From Pseudogymnoascus destructans (taxonomy: Eukaryota; Ascomycota; Leotiomycetes; Thelebolales; Thelebolaceae): DNA of 64,000 bases. A model generated the notes under the pieces. It was not told the DNA's origin, did not search any database, and was given only the letters and a program-made list of their open reading frames with translations. The translations under genes were made by a program, and so were the position numbers. Position 1 is the stretch's first letter. Every line of letters starts with the position of its first letter. Shown here piece after piece: positions 60,745 through 64,000 of this stretch. The stretch spans positions 558,001 through 622,000 of the forward strand of contig NW_020167540.1 of NCBI RefSeq assembly GCF_001641265.1, given 5' to 3'.

Positions 60745-62449
60745 AATGCGCGCACTTGTCAGATTGTACACTTGCCACAGCGACGTGCATGGGTTTCTTC
60801 CCTTGGCTTCCGACCACTACTTGCCCTTATTTCTTGCTCTACTTGCTGCACAACGTCCCTTTCGTCCTGTAGCTCCTGTGCTACCTGTTGACTAAGTGAT
60901 CCTCCTTGCTGTAGTCGTGTTTTTTTAGCTCTCCGGCGCTTGCTTAGCACTTCATTTGCCTGTCGCAGGTTTTGGTTCTCTGCTTTTAACAATGCTAATT
61001 GATGCATTATTTCCGATGCACCCTTTGTAAACTGGTCAACAGCTGCATAGATTGAGGTTGGAGAGCTATTTTGATGATGCGCAATTCAGTTTTTAATGAA
61101 AGTAGACTGTGATACAGCTTCAGTTGGGTTATTTGGTGTCTGAGAAACCCATGGTTGAGCGGTGTTTGGGCGAGAGGTTGGAGGTGTTGGCGTCTTAAAC
61201 CTAAGGTCAAGTGTAGATATTACACTCTCAGGGCTAAATGGAAGAAGCCCAGCACCTCGGAACCCTCCCTGAATATTGCTTTCTGTCATTGCAATGTTAA
61301 ATGCAGCGTGGAAGGCAGGAAAGAAGTCATCCTTAGTAATGTGAATAATATGAGCCCGCATCATATCTTTAATTTGCCGACCGTAAGCTCTCTTTAATGG
61401 GCCAAAACAGCCAACATCAAGTGGTTGGAGTATATGGGAAGAGTGAGCAGGCATACAAAGCGTAATAATGTTGTGTTCTTTGCAGTACTCCTCAAACTTG
61501 TCTGAGTGGTGGCTCTCATGACCATCAAGGACTAACAAGCGATAACCACCAACACTCCGGGGCTTTGTGTGCTTCTCAAAATGCTGAATCCAATCCATAC
61601 CTCTCTCGTTTGTAGTCCAGCCATTTGCAGTAACAGCGATTACCCAATCTGCTGGAAATCCACTATTCTCATACCAAGATGCAAGGTGGTTTTTACCTGC
61701 CACAACGACAAATGGCGGCACTGCCCAACCTTGAGAACTAACGCCTTGGATTACTGTAACCCATTCCCGATTGCCAGGCTGCACCTTTTTTGCCTTTGCC
61801 CGCCTATCTGAGCTCGTTACTACCGTTGCGCTTGAGATGACGCCCATCATAAACCCAGTCTCATCAAAGTTGTAGATATCTGCATTGTTGATGCCATACT
61901 TTAGAATTGTGTTCCATACAAGCTCAAACCAGCCACGAATGACTTCTGGATCTTCGCACTTAGCCCTCTGGTAGTCGTATTTTCGCTGGAAGCGTGTCCG
62001 GAGCTCTACATGGCGCTTAACAAAGTTTGAAGCCCAACGTGACCCGACGCGTGGCGCGTCGCGTGTTGCAAGTAGTCGATTTGCCATATCTTCAACAATA
62101 GACAACTGAGGAGGGAACCCTTTAGCAGCTAAGTCAAGTATATACTGAACAAGAACTGATTCCTCTAGGTTACTTAATTTCCGTAAGTTGGCTTGGATAT
62201 CGCGTCGTGAAGGTACGCCTTGTAAACGGTGACGTAGCTTGGGGTGGTCTACGGAATAGATCCTAGCTGCAACTTGAAGGCGCAAATTTGGGTCGCGTTG
62301 CATAGCTTGGATAGCTTGCAGTTATTTGCTTTCATCATTTTTATGGCGCATGTTTTGTTGTGGAGGAATTTAACATTTAGTTGGGGGGGTTGGTCACCGC
62401 ATGATTTTGGCACTTTCGCTTGTTTGGCACTTTCGTTATACATGCACGT
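60745..62449 (-). mobile_element. pogo-5 element
   Basis: The right terminus (TTCGCTTGTTTGGCACTTTC ... CATGCACGT, ending about 62449, followed by TA) is intact. The left end is truncated inside the zinc-knuckle region: after CACTTGCCACAGCGACGTGC the outer part is replaced by a short inverted piece (60741-60768, reading HNARTCQIV on the plus strand). It is nested in hAT-6. Confidence 0.8.
61086..62303 (-). CDS. pogo-5 transposase, open DDE core (405 codons)
   Basis: The open frame runs from about 62303 to TGA 61086-61088. It covers the HTH region (LQVAARIYSVDHPKLRHRL), SRWASNFVKRHVELRTRFQR, YNFDETGFMMGV, LLVLDGHESHHSDKF and MPAHSSHILQPLDVGCFG. A TAA lies 12 codons or so upstream (DESK-stop-LQAIQ), where pogo-1 reads through with Phe, so the natural start is lost and only an internal ATG remains. 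The TGA after STFIKN is shared with pogo-1. Downstream, out of this ORF, the coiled segment (LALLKAENQNLRQANEVLSK) remains at 61007-60759. Catalytic Asp residues are present. Confidence 0.8.
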   Translation of the reverse strand: MQRDPNLRLQVAARIYSVDHPKLRHRLQGVPSRRDIQANLRKLSNLEESVLVQYILDLAAKGFPPQLSIVEDMANRLLATRDAPRVGSRWASNFVKRHVELRTRFQRKYDYQRAKCEDPEVIRGWFELVWNTILKYGINNADIYNFDETGFMMGVISSATVVTSSDRRAKAKKVQPGNREWVTVIQGVSSQGWAVPPFVVVAGKNHLASWYENSGFPADWVIAVTANGWTTNERGMDWIQHFEKHTKPRSVGGYRLLVLDGHESHHSDKFEEYCKEHNIITLCMPAHSSHILQPLDVGCFGPLKRAYGRQIKDMMRAHIIHITKDDFFPAFHAAFNIAMTESNIQGGFRGAGLLPFSPESVISTLDLRFKTPTPPTSRPNTAQPWVSQTPNNPTEAVSQSTFIKN

Positions 62450-62767
62450 TATATCATAATATTAATATGGTGATATAGCAATATATTACAATACTAACAA
62501 TATACCTTGCTGTCATCTACTCTCGACCCGTCGTCACTAATTCAATTATCTACCCAAGCTGTGCCTCCTCCCCTGTACCAGGATTTTAGGCACTCTAATG
62601 CCTCAACTGACTCAACTCCAAGCCTATTCCTTCTTACAGTAATTGTGAGAGCAGCACTGGAAAATAGGCATTAAGGCTCAGCAGACATCGCTGGTATTGA
62701 CAGTATCTCTAATGCCATCACCGCCAGGTTGGGATAGGTTGCACACTGTGCTGGCTCCATCCACCGG

Positions 62768-63703
62768 TGTAATGGTGGGTGCACCAGATATGAGAATCTA
62801 GCCACCCAAGGAAGGGATGAATTTACTAAGACAACACACTGTCTTAGGAAACAGAGCCAAAGGGTTGTAGCTTAGACTATTCCACAACGCAGCAATCAGG
62901 TGTATGATGTGGTGAAGTGGTTTAGACAAGTTGCAACAAATGTTGAGTCTGAGAACTCAGGGGTAAGTCAGAGGTTAGCACCTCACTGACTTTTCAAAAA
63001 CAGAGAATAACAAGATCAATGCTTGGAAGCTTGGAAAAGACGTAGAAGTATGTGCTAGTCGATTTACTGTATTGCCTGCTTGCCCTTTCTTAAGGAAAGG
63101 GCAATCCTATTTATGCCAAAGGAGTGTAGTTCTCTCATTTTCCATGACTTTCCATGACTAACCAGGCTTGGTAAATGTATTAGAAATCAAGTGCGACCCA
63201 CAACTAGCTTGCTAATCATGTAGTGAACGTAAGAGAATCCCATAGAACCATCTCTTGGGTTCCTAGCCTATAGGAAGTGAAAAGGAGGTCCAAGGTCAGA
63301 GTACCTATAGACAAATTATGTCATAACTTAACCAATCTTGTGGGTAACTAAGGAGCGATGACGTGTAATGAATCATAGAGGGTTGTAGAAGCTTCTAGAG
63401 CTATCGTTCATGTTCCTAGGCCTCTAGTTGGTAGAGATATGCCATGTGGTAGTATTGACCCACCCCCTTAAGGAGGAGATTTTCTTAATAACTTGTTCAA
63501 TGAGTGTCCAAATGATATGCCGTGATGTATGTAGCATAAACAGATGTAGTAGAAGAGTTTGCAGCAATCGTTGAGTAGTATTGCTTCTGTTGTTGGTGTG
63601 ATAAGCCAAGATATGTATGGTGACTTGTAGGTTTGAGGAGGAGATTTCTAAGTTTGCTCTTGAGTTTGATAGCAAACTGAGTGCAACGAATGTCAGTATG
63701 ACA
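62768..63703 (+). repeat. LTR-A copy 6 (936 bp solo LTR)
   Basis: A full-length copy, flanked by ACCGG (62763-62767) and ACCAG (63704-63708), one mismatch. It splits the hAT-6 transposase between KSW and WMEPAQ. Confidence 0.86.
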
Positions 63704-64000
63704 ACCAGGACTTTGGGCCAACTTCTGGTGTAATACCTGCCAGGCAATACTTGATATACTCACCAATAACTGGTGGCTGCCACCTCTTCTGCTCAAGCCA
63801 GATTTGATGCTCAGTCTTCTCCTGTACTAGCTCATTTGATGGCATTACTAGTTGAGGTGTTGGCTTGTATTGCTCGTCCCAAAATAGCTGCATAGATGCC
63901 TTTGCTGTTACTATCCAAGTGCTCTCCCAGTTGTCTTCAATCCAAGTCCATTTTTGAAATGGTACTAATACCATTTCTGCAATATAAGCTGGAGATCGTT

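Larger units (their letters stand above)
60645..64000 (-). mobile_element. hAT-6 relic, host of pogo-5 and LTR-A, runs off right edge
   Basis: The left terminus CAGTGTGGGGAATAATATGA is at 60645, followed by TATCATGATAT-rich subterminal sequence that resumes at 62450 after pogo-5. The transposase on the minus strand is represented by 63974-63704 (WTWIEDNWESTWIVTAKASM, QPPVIGEYIKYCLAG), then, beyond LTR-A copy 6, 62767-62600 (WMEPAQCATYPNLAVMALE, ILSIPAMSAEP, a TAA, then RRNRLGVESVEALECLKSWY). The N-terminal part lies outside the window. Inactive. Confidence 0.75.

Noticed and set aside
1..64000. Search for tRNA or rRNA genes
   Set aside because: I recognised no cloverleaf with A and B boxes and no rRNA segment by eye. 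A tRNAscan or Infernal run would be needed to exclude them.
1..64000. Starship-type giant transposon (DUF3435 captain)
   Set aside because: No tyrosine-recombinase captain motif was recognised in any frame. Boundaries would lie outside the window, so this cannot be claimed.

Overview
This window looks like a transposon-rich accessory region of a filamentous ascomycete genome. The host genes have short introns of about 45-65 nt with GT...AG ends and CTAAC/CTAAT-type branch sites. The gene set is typical of fungal secondary metabolism: three cytochrome P450s, a Baeyer-Villiger monooxygenase, an O-methyltransferase, an FAD-linked oxidase, an alpha/beta-hydrolase and an SRPBCC-fold protein. Most of the remaining sequence consists of fungal transposon families (Ty1/Copia, Ty3/Gypsy with chromodomain, hAT, pogo/Fot and Tc1-mariner), many nested in one another. 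A relic of the telomere-associated helicase-like (DUF3505-type) family suggests, weakly, a subtelomeric position.

Layout. 1-3337: Copia element on the minus strand, running off the left edge. 3549-9108: an O-methyltransferase pseudogene on the minus strand, broken by a solo Copia LTR (which itself holds hAT-1) and by the hAT-2 relic. 9195-12020: pogo-1, with a 936-bp solo LTR (family LTR-A) inside. 12255-16313: helicase-associated (DUF3505-like) relic, cut by a Tc1/mariner element. 17057-23789: LTR fragment, truncated Gypsy-1, LTR-A copies and pogo-2. 23857-27240: P450 A and a divergent secreted-protein gene. 27771-35909: pogo-3 relic, filled by an LTR-A copy and by a very young Gypsy-2 with apparently identical LTRs. 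35952-45864: a three-exon gene of unknown function, the BVMO, P450 C, P450 B and the SRPBCC gene, with solo LTRs between them. 45930-50430: LTR-rich block with a Copia-2 relic. 50648-52845: alpha/beta-hydrolase, a pogo relic and a small membrane ORF. 53235-55961: an intact hAT element (hAT-4). 56400-58272: a MITE and the FAD oxidase. 58367-64000: hAT-5 and hAT-6 relics, with pogo-5 and another LTR-A inside hAT-6.

How the genes may work together. The host genes form a plausible but dispersed tailoring set (methylation, several oxidations, Baeyer-Villiger ring expansion or ester formation, hydrolysis). P450 A and P450 B are close paralogues with the same intron position. No core synthase (PKS, NRPS, terpene synthase or prenyltransferase) is visible, so the core enzyme must lie outside the window or be lost. 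Methylation by the local OMT is lost, because that gene is clearly dead. The SRPBCC gene also appears frameshifted. The cluster may be partly decayed through transposon invasion.

The elements most likely to be recently active are Gypsy-2, which carries a spliced antisense accessory gene that I consider the most interesting item here, and hAT-4, which has a 720-codon transposase and perfect 8-bp target duplications. Coordinates of exon and element ends were read by eye and may be off by a few bases. Family assignments rest on recalled motifs, not on database searches.
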